DNA from: SZUA-442 sp051011415
GTDB taxonomy: Bacteria > Actinomycetota > Acidimicrobiia > Spongiisociales > UBA5794
Direction of reading: 5' to 3'
NCBI GenBank assembly: GCA_051011415.1
Contig: JBPCTY010000060.1
Span: 1-64,000, forward strand
DNA: 64,000 nucleotides
In this document: piece by piece, positions 8,900 to 17,377 of the stretch
How the letters are laid out: every line of letters begins with the position of its first letter
How positions within the stretch are numbered: the stretch's first letter is position 1
Position numbers and translations under genes: made by a program
The notes under the pieces: generated by a model
Told to the model about the DNA's origin: nothing
What the model saw: only the letters and a program-made list of their open reading frames with translations
Database searches by the model: none

Positions 8900-9892
8900 G
8901 TGGACCAGCCCATCTTTCAAGAACTCGTCCCTATACCAAGGGTGTGGGAACGGATGGCAGCGGTTGAGGAGCGCCTCACTGAGGTCACGGTGGCCGAAAC
9001 ACCCTTCCTGACCGAGATCGCGCAACACCTCTTGTCGGCTGGCGGAAAGCGCTATCGACCACTCCTTGCCCAGGTTGCGGCGGAGCTCGGAAGTGCAACT
9101 GGCGATGGCCCTGTCGAGGCAGGGGTCGCAGTCGAGCTTGTGCACCTCGGATCGCTCTACCACGACGACGTGATCGATGAAGCCGACGCCCGAAGGGGAA
9201 AGTCGAGCGTCAACCACAACTGGGACAACACAGTTGCGATCCTCGCTGGAGACTTCCTGCTCGCCCGGGCCTCGGAGGTCGCCGCGCCTCTCGGCGAAGA
9301 AGCCGTCGCTCTCATCGCAAGGACCTACGCCACATTGTGCGAAGGACAGGTCGGAGAGCTCGTGTATGCCGATGGTTTCGACCACGGACCAGACGGGTAT
9401 CACACCGTCATCGGAGGGAAGACAGCGTCCCTAATTCGCACCTCAGCCCGCCTCGGAGCCATCACAGGCGGCGCCGACCGTGATGCCGTCGATGCCATTT
9501 CGGAGTGGGCGTGGGAGATGGGCATGGTGTTTCAGATCACCGACGACGTGCTCGACCTGATCGCAAGCGAGGAGTTCCTCGGGAAGCCGGCGGGAAGTGA
9601 CATCGGCGAGGGCACCTTCACGTTGCCTGTGCTGCTCGCTGCAGACGGATCCGACGGAGCCCGCATTCGTGAGTTGCTCGTTGACGGTCATCCGTACAGC
9701 GACGAGCGGATCACCGAGGTGATCGACCTCACCGTTCGCGGCGGCTTCGTTGATGTCGCGCTGGACCAAGCGGTCGAGCGAATCAGGCTCGCCGAGAAGG
9801 CTGCACAGCGGATTCCGAACAATCCGCTGATGGAGGTGCTCCACAACCTCGACCAGTACCTGCTGGATCGTGTGGCCTCAGCCCGCTCATAG
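8900..9892 (+). CDS. Polyprenyl diphosphate synthase (E-isoprenyl)
   Basis: A 330-residue trans-isoprenyl diphosphate synthase that condenses isopentenyl diphosphate with allylic diphosphates to build long-chain prenyl precursors (for example the menaquinone tail). It carries GGKRYRPLL at ~48, the first aspartate-rich motif DDVID at residues 89-93 and the second DDVLD near 213. The start is GTG with GGAG ten bases upstream. It is divergent from clpC and convergent with the hypothetical gene at 9896. Chain length cannot be judged reliably by eye. A geranylgeranyl or octaprenyl synthase are the alternatives to a heptaprenyl one. Confidence 0.92.
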   Translation: MDQPIFQELVPIPRVWERMAAVEERLTEVTVAETPFLTEIAQHLLSAGGKRYRPLLAQVAAELGSATGDGPVEAGVAVELVHLGSLYHDDVIDEADARRGKSSVNHNWDNTVAILAGDFLLARASEVAAPLGEEAVALIARTYATLCEGQVGELVYADGFDHGPDGYHTVIGGKTASLIRTSARLGAITGGADRDAVDAISEWAWEMGMVFQITDDVLDLIASEEFLGKPAGSDIGEGTFTLPVLLAADGSDGARIRELLVDGHPYSDERITEVIDLTVRGGFVDVALDQAVERIRLAEKAAQRIPNNPLMEVLHNLDQYLLDRVASARS

Positions 9893-9895
9893 ATC

Positions 9896-10618
9896 TCACG
9901 TGCTGAAGCAGTTGTTCGCGGCATAGCCGGCGCCGACGTACGCATCAAACTCTGCTTGCAGCTTTGCGTACTGATCTGCATCAAGAATCCCCTTGAGCAG
10001 GAAGACTGTCCACGAGTAGGCGGCGAGGACGTAGGAGGTCATGATGTCCACGCACGCCGCATTCTCGAACTGGAACGCCCCGAACTGCATCTTGTAGAAC
10101 GGTTCGAGAGGGATACATGTCTCCAAGACGGAGGCGAACTTCTCCGCAAGACCCGGAGGCCACGTGGCAGCGTTCGGGTCGTCGTGAATGATGCGAAGCT
10201 CTTCGTCCGTGAAGCCGCCTGCAACGTTTGAGTCGATGCACGAGACCGCCGTGTCGCCGTCAGCTCCGTACGCAGGGGCAATGTTCTTCAGGGCTGCTGC
10301 AGTCGCGCTGTCACCGAACGTCTCTGTTGAACCAGAGCCAGATGCTTCTCCCCCAACGGCGTCACCGTCGTCGCCCGCCGTGTTGGCTTCCTGCGACTCG
10401 GTGTCTGTGGCCTGGGACTCAGCCTGCGATTCCTGACCTTCGTTCTGATTTCCAGATGTCGAAGACGGTGCCGACAGAGGCTCCTCGGTACCACCGTTCT
10501 GGGCGACCACAAAGACGACGACAAGGGCGCCGAGGGCCACAACTCCGATTGCCACCACGAGCAGCCATCGAGCAACACCGTGAGAAGATCTGATTGTGTG
10601 CTGGCCGGCGATACCCAA
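9896..10618 (-). CDS. Membrane-anchored hypothetical protein
   Basis: A 240-residue protein not recognised. A short cytoplasmic N-terminus leads into one transmembrane segment (~17-40, rich in Val/Ala/Leu). A low-complexity Ser/Glu/Gln/Thr linker (~45-95) with repeated ESQ-type units follows, and then a compact ~130-residue extracellular domain containing four cysteines that could form two disulphides (around SCID, ETCIP, ACVD and NNCFS). The start is a TTG close to a GGGAG, so the N-terminus is uncertain. It converges on the prenyl synthase with 3 bases between stops, and is not obviously in an operon with lysS. Confidence 0.7.
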   Translation of the reverse strand: MGIAGQHTIRSSHGVARWLLVVAIGVVALGALVVVFVVAQNGGTEEPLSAPSSTSGNQNEGQESQAESQATDTESQEANTAGDDGDAVGGEASGSGSTETFGDSATAAALKNIAPAYGADGDTAVSCIDSNVAGGFTDEELRIIHDDPNAATWPPGLAEKFASVLETCIPLEPFYKMQFGAFQFENAACVDIMTSYVLAAYSWTVFLLKGILDADQYAKLQAEFDAYVGAGYAANNCFST

Positions 10619-10682
10619 CGCTCCCGCTCGATTCGCCGACTCTACGCGAAATGCCGGCCACGATGCAGAACTCGCAAAGTGA

Positions 10683-12206
10683 CTACTCGGGTCGCATGGT
10701 TGGGAACAGAATCACTTCCCTGATGTGCTGCTTGTCCGTGAGCAGCATGACAAGCCGGTCGACACCGATCCCAAGCCCGCCGGTCGGAGGAAGCCCATAT
10801 TCGAGTGCCAGGATGTAGTCATCGTCCACAGGATGCGCTTCATCGTCTCCTGCTTGCCTCGATGCAGCCTGGTCCTCGAACCTCGATCGCTGGTCAAACG
10901 GATCATTGAGCTCAGAAAAGGCGTTCGCATACTCATCGCCTGCGATGAACAGCTCGAACCGCTCGGTCACATGTGGCTTGGAACGATGCGCACGTGACAA
11001 AGGAGAGATTTCGATCGGGTGTTCGGTCACGAAGATCGGATCCCACAACGTTGGCTCCACGACCTCGTCGAACAGCGCCTCAATGAGTTTGCCGCTCCCC
11101 CAATGATCCTCGGGTTCCACGCCGTGCGAACGTGCGAGCGCTCGAAGATCGTCGACATCCGTGTCGTAGTCAATATCGGCGGCGACCTCCTGCTGCACGA
11201 GCGAAAGCATCGACGCCCGCCGGTACGGACCGGCGAGGGACAGCGAACGGTCCATGTAGTTGATCGTCGTATCCCCGGTCACGGCGATTGCACAAGCGGC
11301 CGCCACCTCCTCGACGAGCAACATGATGTCCTCGTAGTCAGCAAACGCCTCGTACGACTCCAACATTGTGAACTCTGGATTGTGCGAGGAATCAATTCCT
11401 TCGTTGCGGAAGATCCGTCCGATCTCAAAAACACGTTCCAGACCGCCTACGACCAGTCGCTTCAGGTAGAGCTCGGTAGCGATCCGAAGATACATGTCCT
11501 GATCAAGGGTGTTGTGATGCGTTCTGAACGGGCGTGCGGTCGCCCCCGTTGCTTGAGGGAGCAGCACCGGTGTCTCGACCTCAATGTATCCCCGACCCTC
11601 GAACTGGCGGCGAAGCTCAGAGATCACGGTGGCTCTCGCAATCGCCGTCGCCCTCGCGTCTTCGTTCGCCATCAGATCGACGTACCGTCGCCTGCTGCGA
11701 GCCTCAACATCCTTGAGCCCGTGCCACTTGTCAGGGAGCGGGCGCAGACTCTTCTGGAGAAGCTCAAACGACGAGATGCGGACGCTCAGCTCTCCTCGCT
11801 TCGTGGCGATGACTTCTCCGGTCGCACCGACCCAGTCGCCGCTGTCCAGCTCGGAGAAGCGTCCGAAGCCGTCGTCGCCGAGCGTTCGCTTATCGACGAA
11901 GAGCTGGATCGTGCCCGAGACGTCGGAAAGTACGGCAAAGATCAGCTTCCCCATATTGCGGGTGTTCATCAGACGGCCAGCGACCGTCACCGCGTCCCCG
12001 GTTTCGGCTCCGGGGGCGAGATCGGTGTAGGTGTCTATCAGGTCGGCTGCGGTGTGCGTTCGGGCGAACGAATACGGGAAGCCTCCGTCCTCCATGACCT
12101 CGCGGTACTTGTCGACACGGGCACGGGTGAGTGGATGGTCCTCGAGTGGGTCGCTGTCGTCGATGACCTGCGGGTCGTCCTGTGTGTCGGCCGGTGTATC
12201 CGTCAT
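10683..12206 (-). CDS. lysS: Lysyl-tRNA synthetase (class II)
   Basis: A 507-residue class II lysyl-tRNA synthetase charging tRNA-Lys. An OB-fold anticodon-binding domain (~50-155) includes VTVAGRLMNTRNMGK. The class II catalytic core follows: motif 1 around RRRYVDLMAN, motif 2 with FEIGRIFRNEGID and HNPEFTMLE, and motif 3 GLGIGVDRLVMLLT near the C-terminus. The ATG overlaps the coaX stop by 4 nt, making it the last gene of the folP-folK-panC-coaX run. Length and motifs are typical, and there is no sign of a lysX-type fusion. Confidence 0.97.
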   Translation of the reverse strand: MTDTPADTQDDPQVIDDSDPLEDHPLTRARVDKYREVMEDGGFPYSFARTHTAADLIDTYTDLAPGAETGDAVTVAGRLMNTRNMGKLIFAVLSDVSGTIQLFVDKRTLGDDGFGRFSELDSGDWVGATGEVIATKRGELSVRISSFELLQKSLRPLPDKWHGLKDVEARSRRRYVDLMANEDARATAIARATVISELRRQFEGRGYIEVETPVLLPQATGATARPFRTHHNTLDQDMYLRIATELYLKRLVVGGLERVFEIGRIFRNEGIDSSHNPEFTMLESYEAFADYEDIMLLVEEVAAACAIAVTGDTTINYMDRSLSLAGPYRRASMLSLVQQEVAADIDYDTDVDDLRALARSHGVEPEDHWGSGKLIEALFDEVVEPTLWDPIFVTEHPIEISPLSRAHRSKPHVTERFELFIAGDEYANAFSELNDPFDQRSRFEDQAASRQAGDDEAHPVDDDYILALEYGLPPTGGLGIGVDRLVMLLTDKQHIREVILFPTMRPE

Positions 12207-12976
12207 GCAGAGTCCTGGTTGAGTTCGTGAATCAGTCGCAGACCTTCGAGCGTGAGATACGGGTCGATGGTGTCAACGCTGGTGCAGTGCGGCACGATGG
12301 TAGAGGCAAGTCCCCCCGTGGCCACCCTTGTGACGTCGCCACCGAGGTCTGCAGCGATTCGCTCCATGATCCCATCGACGAGGCCCGCATGGCCGTAGAT
12401 CGCCCCGGACTGAATCGCCTCGACGGTTCCCTTTCCGATCACCGAGCGTGGCGGTGAGAACTCGACCCGTCGGAGTGCCGCGGTTCCGGACACAAGCGCG
12501 TTCGTTGCAATTTCGAGGCCAGGGGCAATTGCTCCACCGAGGTATGCACCGTTCGGGCCTACAACGTCGAAGTTGGTTGAGGTTCCGAAATCGACCACAA
12601 CTACCGGCGTGTCGTACTTCGCCTTGGCGGCCACTGAGTTGACGATTCGATCCGCACCGACCTCCCGTGGATTGTCAATCTCGATTGAGAGCCCGGTGCG
12701 CACGCCGGGTTCTACCACCACAGCGCTTCCGGAAACGACGTGTGGTGCCACGTCGCGGACAGTGGTGGTCATGGCCGGGACCACGCTCGAGACACAGAGA
12801 CCCTTGATGTCCGACTGTCCGAAGCCATCGGCGGCAAGGATGCCGGACACTTGAAGGCGGAGTTCATCCGATGTCGCCGTCGGGTCTGTGGAGATCCGCC
12901 AATGGCCGATGAGCTCTCGACCGTCGAACATACCGAGTGCGACCTGGGTGTTTCCGATGTCAATGGTCAGCAGCAT
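12203..12976 (-). CDS. coaX: Type III pantothenate kinase
   Basis: A 257-residue CoaX that phosphorylates pantothenate in the first step of CoA synthesis. The ASKHA-fold marks are present: phosphate-1 motif LLTIDIGNTQVALGMF at the N-terminus, GADRIVNSVAA (~100) and VVVDFGTSTNFDVV (~125), then GGAIAPGLEI. The ATG overlaps the final base of the panC stop (TAATG), so pantothenate synthesis and its phosphorylation are translationally linked. Its 3' end overlaps lysS by 4 nt. Confidence 0.96.
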   Translation of the reverse strand: MLLTIDIGNTQVALGMFDGRELIGHWRISTDPTATSDELRLQVSGILAADGFGQSDIKGLCVSSVVPAMTTTVRDVAPHVVSGSAVVVEPGVRTGLSIEIDNPREVGADRIVNSVAAKAKYDTPVVVVDFGTSTNFDVVGPNGAYLGGAIAPGLEIATNALVSGTAALRRVEFSPPRSVIGKGTVEAIQSGAIYGHAGLVDGIMERIAADLGGDVTRVATGGLASTIVPHCTSVDTIDPYLTLEGLRLIHELNQDSA

Positions 12977-13872
12977 TACGAACCTCCGTAGAGAATGCTT
13001 GTACCGGCGAGCCGTACCCCGCGATCAACGGTGCCGGATTGCGTGTCTGTCTCGAACGTCATGTTGTCGATGAGCCTGACGCCCCCTACCCGAGCAGCGA
13101 TTGCCAGGAACTGTCGTCCGGAAAAGGCCATCGCTGGGCGTGCGGTCTCTGCATCGGCGAGTTCCACGTACTCGAGATCTACTCCGGGAACCGTCGAGAC
13201 AGCCGAGGCGACCTGTTCTCTGATGCTTTGCACGGAGCGATCGCCGTCAACGAACCGATCCGCTGCGGTTGACAGCGAAGCAAAGAGGTTGTCGGCAGCC
13301 ACCCTGGAGTCTGCATCGAGATGGACGTTCCGGCTCGAGAGAGCGAGCCCGCTGTGTTCCCGCACAATCGGCATGCCCTTCACCGTCACGGGCAGCGAGA
13401 GGTCCGTCCCGAGCGATGACACCACAGCTAGTTGCTGGGCGTCCTTCCTTCCGAAGTAGGCGGTATCCGGCTGAACCCCGGCAAGGAGCTTCGTCACGAC
13501 TGTTGCCACTCCATCGAAATGCCCTGGCCGGTGCATGCCCTCCATTGCATCGGCAACGCCACCGACGGAAACGACAGTCCTGTTCCCGGCCGGATACATG
13601 TAGTCGACAGAGGGAGCAAACAGGCACGTTGCGCCTGCCTCCGTGGCAAGAGCCACATCGCGCTCGAAGTCGGTCGGATATGCGTCGAGATCCGATGGAT
13701 CGCCGAACTGTGTCGGGTTGACGAACACGGACACCACCACCGAGTCATTCTCAGCTGCGGCGGCTTCGACCAAGCTGAGGTGCCCTTCATGCAGGAAGCC
13801 CATCGTGGGTACAAGTCCGACCTTCCCGCTGACTGAGGATCTGACCTGCTCGAACGTGTCGAGTACCGTCAC
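12976..13872 (-). CDS. panC: Pantothenate synthetase
   Basis: A 298-residue PanC, which joins pantoate and beta-alanine using ATP. The nucleotidyl-transferase HIGH-like motif is HEGH at residues 28-31, within VPTMGFLHEGHLSL. Further family marks are VSVFVNPTQFGDPSDLDAYP, YFGRKDAQQLAV and EHSGLALSSRN. It overlaps the DUF2520 gene upstream by 4 nt and coaX downstream by 1 nt. panB and panD are not in the window, so the other pantothenate steps are encoded elsewhere. Confidence 0.97.
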   Translation of the reverse strand: MTVLDTFEQVRSSVSGKVGLVPTMGFLHEGHLSLVEAAAAENDSVVVSVFVNPTQFGDPSDLDAYPTDFERDVALATEAGATCLFAPSVDYMYPAGNRTVVSVGGVADAMEGMHRPGHFDGVATVVTKLLAGVQPDTAYFGRKDAQQLAVVSSLGTDLSLPVTVKGMPIVREHSGLALSSRNVHLDADSRVAADNLFASLSTAADRFVDGDRSVQSIREQVASAVSTVPGVDLEYVELADAETARPAMAFSGRQFLAIAARVGGVRLIDNMTFETDTQSGTVDRGVRLAGTSILYGGS

Positions 13873-14648
13873 TGATCCTGCTCCTGCGACATCGAGGACA
13901 GCGTTATTGCGGCCTCAGTCATCGACCGAAAGGCGATGAACTCTGCCACTCCCACACGGTCGACTGCCTCCATCTGCCTGTTCACCGTCTCACGATCACC
14001 TCGTGCGATGGGGCCCGTACGTGCATTCATCGGACCAAGCGCATATGCGTTTGCGATAGCTGCCTCAACCAGGGGCCTCGTCGATTCGAATGGGACGTCT
14101 GCGGCCGTCATGAGCCTGTATGCAAGTTCGAGAGCCGCGTTGGTGTAGTTCGACGCAGCCGAGGCCGCTGCGTGATACAGCACCTTGTCCTCGTCGGCCA
14201 GCCGGAATGGTCTGCATCCAAGAGATTCTGCGAACTCGTCCAGGGTTGACGCCAACGGTTCGGTTGCGGTCACTGCCATCCATGCGCCAGCGAGATTCGC
14301 TGCACCGGTTTCGGCATCCGGCAGTGTCTGAAGCGGGTGCAGGGAGCCAACCGGAATGCCGATAGTGGCAAGCGGGTCAAGCGAATGGATCGACACAGAC
14401 CCAGAGAGATGCACAGTTGGTATCGGATCGGCGGACACGAGTTGCTCGGCGAGAACGGGAATGGCTCCGTCGCTGACTGCAACAAGCCGCAGATCGGGAT
14501 GACCTTCGGTAGACCCGACCAATGCCGCAATCCGTGTGACAGCCTCATCACTCCGGCCCCTGACCCCGGTGATCGTGTGACCGGATCGGTGGGAAGCGAG
14601 GGCCAGCGCGCCTGCAGCACGCCCGGTTCCGACAATCTCAATGTGCAT
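13869..14648 (-). CDS. Rossmann-like DUF2520 protein, putative oxidoreductase
   Basis: A 259-residue two-domain protein. An N-terminal Rossmann fold (MHIEIVGTGRAAGALALA, residues 1-18, glycine pattern GTGRAAG) is followed by a helical DUF2520-type domain (~120-250) with ADEDKVLYHAAASAASNY. Genes of this type are found beside panC in many bacteria. It has been suggested that they act in pantoate formation as an alternative ketopantoate reductase, but this is not established for this family. Start chosen at ATG 14648, preceded by CGGAG; the longer frame from 14843 would overlap the upstream gene by ~150 nt with no homology-like sequence. The stop overlaps panC by 4 nt. Confidence 0.85.
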   Translation of the reverse strand: MHIEIVGTGRAAGALALASHRSGHTITGVRGRSDEAVTRIAALVGSTEGHPDLRLVAVSDGAIPVLAEQLVSADPIPTVHLSGSVSIHSLDPLATIGIPVGSLHPLQTLPDAETGAANLAGAWMAVTATEPLASTLDEFAESLGCRPFRLADEDKVLYHAAASAASNYTNAALELAYRLMTAADVPFESTRPLVEAAIANAYALGPMNARTGPIARGDRETVNRQMEAVDRVGVAEFIAFRSMTEAAITLSSMSQEQDQ

Positions 14649-14692
14649 ATTGGCTCCGATCCGTATGGGTATCGGTCCTTCGGATGGGGAGG

Positions 14693-16033
14693 CTAGGACA
14701 CAGCCGGTCTCTGCGAAACAGGAATGGCGAGGTTGAGTGAGTGACCGACAGCGGCATACGACCCGCTCTGTCCCCAGACCCTGATGGTTCCGGCGACCGT
14801 CCGGCCGGCAAAGTGATCGATCGACGCCTCTGCCAAGTACCAAGGCTCATCTACGACCGATGCAAACCGAGCAGAAATTTCAATGGTGGGCGTGGTCAGC
14901 GGGGTGGAATCGGGCAGATACCCCATCGCCTGCAACGTGGCTGGCCAGATGAGTGCGTCGATCGGCATGAAGATCGATGCGGCCGTCAGATATGGGTCCT
15001 TCCATCCCCGAGTCACATTGGGTGTCCAGGCACGCAGCACAGGCTCTGAAGCATCGACGAGATCTGGGACGTCCCAACGCTCGAATGCGGTCCATGATCG
15101 CGCCGAGTTGCCTGGCTTCCCACCGGCGCGGATCGCAAGCTGGTCTCCGGCGTGCGCTTGTGACCGGGGCATCACCTCCGCAGCTGGGGGACCGGTCACC
15201 GGGTTCTTCGGCCGTGCAAGGAGCCCCAGGTTGCAGTCGCCTGCAATCCGTCCGTCGTGATGGAGCGTGACTTTCAGGTCTATCGAGGATCGAGATCGAC
15301 GATCCTCATGAACCCGTACCTCGATTGTTTCACCTGCTGGAACTGGCTCGATGTAGCGGTAGTTGAGCTGGGACACCTCCCCACCCGGCATCGACCGACC
15401 GGCTGCACGAAGAGCTATGCCAGCAAGTAAGGCGCCAAATGCATCGCCATTTGAATTCGACCAATCCTTCGAGAGCGTGATCTCGTAAGGGCCATCACCT
15501 TGCAGCGTTGTGGCATCGGCAAGTCCCTCCAACCACCGCAACTCGTCGACAAGGACGGGCCCAGTCACTCTCTTCAGCCCGTCGTCGTCCAAGCCCGCCA
15601 GCGCATCGGCATAGGTGCCGTCCGCGTCAGAGACGCCTGGGTCGATGTCGGTGAGCGGAACAAGCACGAAGGCTCGATTGCGCATCTCGGGATGCGGGAT
15701 GGTTAGCCCGGGCTCATCGACGGTCTCGCCGTCGTACCAAAGGATGTCGCAATCAAGCGTTCGAGGACCCCAACGTGTATCCCGTGTTCGACCACGTTCC
15801 GCCTCGATGGCAATGAGCGACTTGAGCAGCTCTGATGGGTGCAGCGAGGTTTCAAGAGCGACCACAGCATTCAGGTAGGGGTGTTGGCCGTCCGGGCCAC
15901 CAACCGGATTGGTCTCGTATATCGGGGAGCCGTCAACGACTGACCCAAGCTCTCCGATGGCTATCAGCGCTTGGTCAAGATGGGCGCGGCGATCGCCGAC
16001 GTTCGAGCCGAGAGCAACGAATGCCTTCGACAC
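14693..16033 (-). CDS. folK: FolK fused to an acyl-CoA thioesterase-like domain
   Basis: A single 446-residue frame with two unrelated parts. Residues 1-~160 are hydroxymethyl-dihydropterin pyrophosphokinase: FVALGSNVGDR at the start, the RGRTRDTRWGPRTLDCDILWYD block that binds ATP and pterin, and IPHPEMRNRAFVLVPL. Residues ~185-446 resemble the thioesterase-like double hotdog family (TesB type): SKDWSNSNGDAFGALLAGI, then LNYRYIEPVPAGETIEVRV and a second hotdog with TLTTPTIEISARF-like strands. FolK is normally ~160 residues. The fusion is continuous, with no frameshift visible. It lies 2 bases after the pseudophosphatase-like gene and 44 before the DUF2520 gene. What the thioesterase half acts on is unknown. 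Confidence 0.87.
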   Translation of the reverse strand: MSKAFVALGSNVGDRRAHLDQALIAIGELGSVVDGSPIYETNPVGGPDGQHPYLNAVVALETSLHPSELLKSLIAIEAERGRTRDTRWGPRTLDCDILWYDGETVDEPGLTIPHPEMRNRAFVLVPLTDIDPGVSDADGTYADALAGLDDDGLKRVTGPVLVDELRWLEGLADATTLQGDGPYEITLSKDWSNSNGDAFGALLAGIALRAAGRSMPGGEVSQLNYRYIEPVPAGETIEVRVHEDRRSRSSIDLKVTLHHDGRIAGDCNLGLLARPKNPVTGPPAAEVMPRSQAHAGDQLAIRAGGKPGNSARSWTAFERWDVPDLVDASEPVLRAWTPNVTRGWKDPYLTAASIFMPIDALIWPATLQAMGYLPDSTPLTTPTIEISARFASVVDEPWYLAEASIDHFAGRTVAGTIRVWGQSGSYAAVGHSLNLAIPVSQRPAVS

Positions 16034-16035
16034 GT

Positions 16036-16518
16036 CTAGATCTCGGGAATCAGGCGACGGCCCTCTGGTCCGATCGCTCTCCCAAGGATGCGTTGGACAA
16101 CGTCGGTTGCGACGATCGGGTCGTCGAGCATTTCCGAATGGATCAGATACCCCGCGAGCAGGCCGCCAAGCGTGTCGTCGATCGTGTCCCGGTGAACAAG
16201 GACCACTGCTTCCGGGTCTTCGAGAGCTTCGGAGAGCACTTCGAAAACGGGAAGCGCATCTTCAGGCTCCAGCTCCGTGTCCACCTCGCACGAATAGAAC
16301 TCAAAGCCCGCAGCCTCGTACGCAACCGAATTCTGGTTGGTACCGAGGAACGAGACTATTGAGTTGACGCCCTGATCCTGTAGCCAGATCAGCTCTTCTT
16401 CGCGTCGAACCTTGCGATGTTGAAAGCCATAGCCACCGATGCGTTCGGCCACAGCCAAGCGGCTCGTGATCACCCATCGGAAGCCGCGAGGCTCAAGTCC
16501 TGTTGATTTTTTCGGCAT
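16036..16518 (-). CDS. Dual-specificity phosphatase-like protein lacking the catalytic Cys
   Basis: A 160-residue protein whose layout matches small tyrosine/dual-specificity phosphatases: FRWVITSRLAVAERIGG at the start, LIWLQDQGVNSIVSFLG in the middle, then AGFEFYSCEVD. Where an active enzyme has HC-x5-R, this protein reads VLVHRDTIDDTLGGLLAGYLI. The Cys is replaced by Arg and the P-loop Arg by Asp. It is probably a pseudophosphatase used for binding. It overlaps the folP 3' end by 26 nt and ends 2 bases before folK, occupying the place where many actinobacteria have folB. I do not propose that it replaces that enzyme. Fold assignment is by eye and moderate. Confidence 0.6.
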   Translation of the reverse strand: MPKKSTGLEPRGFRWVITSRLAVAERIGGYGFQHRKVRREEELIWLQDQGVNSIVSFLGTNQNSVAYEAAGFEFYSCEVDTELEPEDALPVFEVLSEALEDPEAVVLVHRDTIDDTLGGLLAGYLIHSEMLDDPIVATDVVQRILGRAIGPEGRRLIPEI

Positions 16519-17374
16519 CGTGCTCCTCGGGCACCATAGCCTTGGCCGACACCGCTACATCAACTGCGAGCCGAACATTGTGAACCCGCAAGATCTTGGC
16601 CCCTTTGAGCACCGCAGCAGCCATGGTCGCCGCTGTTGCACCGTCTCGCTCTGACGGTTCCGTATGGCCACGAACCGGCTCGAGGAGGCTGCCAAGAAAG
16701 CCCTTCCGACTGGTCCCTACGACCACCGGATAGCCGAGGTGGGTGAATGCGCCCAGCTCTCGCAAAAGGGTCAGGTTGTGGTCAAGCGTCTTTCCGAACC
16801 CAATGCCCGGATCGATGGCGACCGACTCCACCCGAATGCCGGCCTCTATCGCATCGAGTGACCTCCTGGCGAGGTACTTCCCGATCTCGACGACGACATC
16901 GTCATAGGTCGGGTCGATCTGCATCGTTTCCGGTGTCCCTTGCATATGCATGACCACTACACCAGCGCCCGAGTCTGCACACACTGATCGCATGTCCGGG
17001 TTGGTGAGCCCTGTGACGTCATTGACGATCTTTGCACCCGCCGCGAGGGCTTCCTCAGCGATCGCTGGCTTCGACGTATCGACCGATACGACGATTCCCT
17101 CAGATGCCAATGCCGCGACAACCGGCATTACTCGGTCATGCTCGGTTCTCACGTCGATGGGCTCGGCACCCGGCCGTGTGGACTCTCCACCAATGTCAAC
17201 GATCGCAGCACCATCAGACACCATCGCACGTGCATGTTCCACGGCGTTGTTGATGTTGACGTAGTCTCCGCCATCGCTGAACGAGTCGGGCGTTACGTTC
17301 AGAATCCCCATCACAAGTGGATCGCACAGGGGAAGAGAGAGGTCAGCTACCCGCCATACCGATGTGTCATCCAC
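16493..17374 (-). CDS. folP: Dihydropteroate synthase
   Basis: A 293-residue DHPS that joins p-aminobenzoate to the pterin diphosphate made by FolK. Clear motifs are VMGILNVTPDSFSDGG (~22-38), VDIGGESTRPGA (~60-72), then VSVDTSKPAIAEEAL, NDVTGL, VVVMHMQGTPETMQ and a C-terminal VGTSRKGFLG with RDGATAATMAAAVLKGA. It starts 4 bases after the ftsH stop. folE and folB, often found here in actinobacteria, are absent from this cluster. Confidence 0.97.
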   Translation of the reverse strand: MDDTSVWRVADLSLPLCDPLVMGILNVTPDSFSDGGDYVNINNAVEHARAMVSDGAAIVDIGGESTRPGAEPIDVRTEHDRVMPVVAALASEGIVVSVDTSKPAIAEEALAAGAKIVNDVTGLTNPDMRSVCADSGAGVVVMHMQGTPETMQIDPTYDDVVVEIGKYLARRSLDAIEAGIRVESVAIDPGIGFGKTLDHNLTLLRELGAFTHLGYPVVVGTSRKGFLGSLLEPVRGHTEPSERDGATAATMAAAVLKGAKILRVHNVRLAVDVAVSAKAMVPEEHDAEKINRT

Positions 17375-17377
17375 CGG

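Noticed and set aside
11019..12230. 403-residue plus-strand frame opposite lysS
   Set aside because: Antisense to lysS, no start signal and no protein-like pattern.
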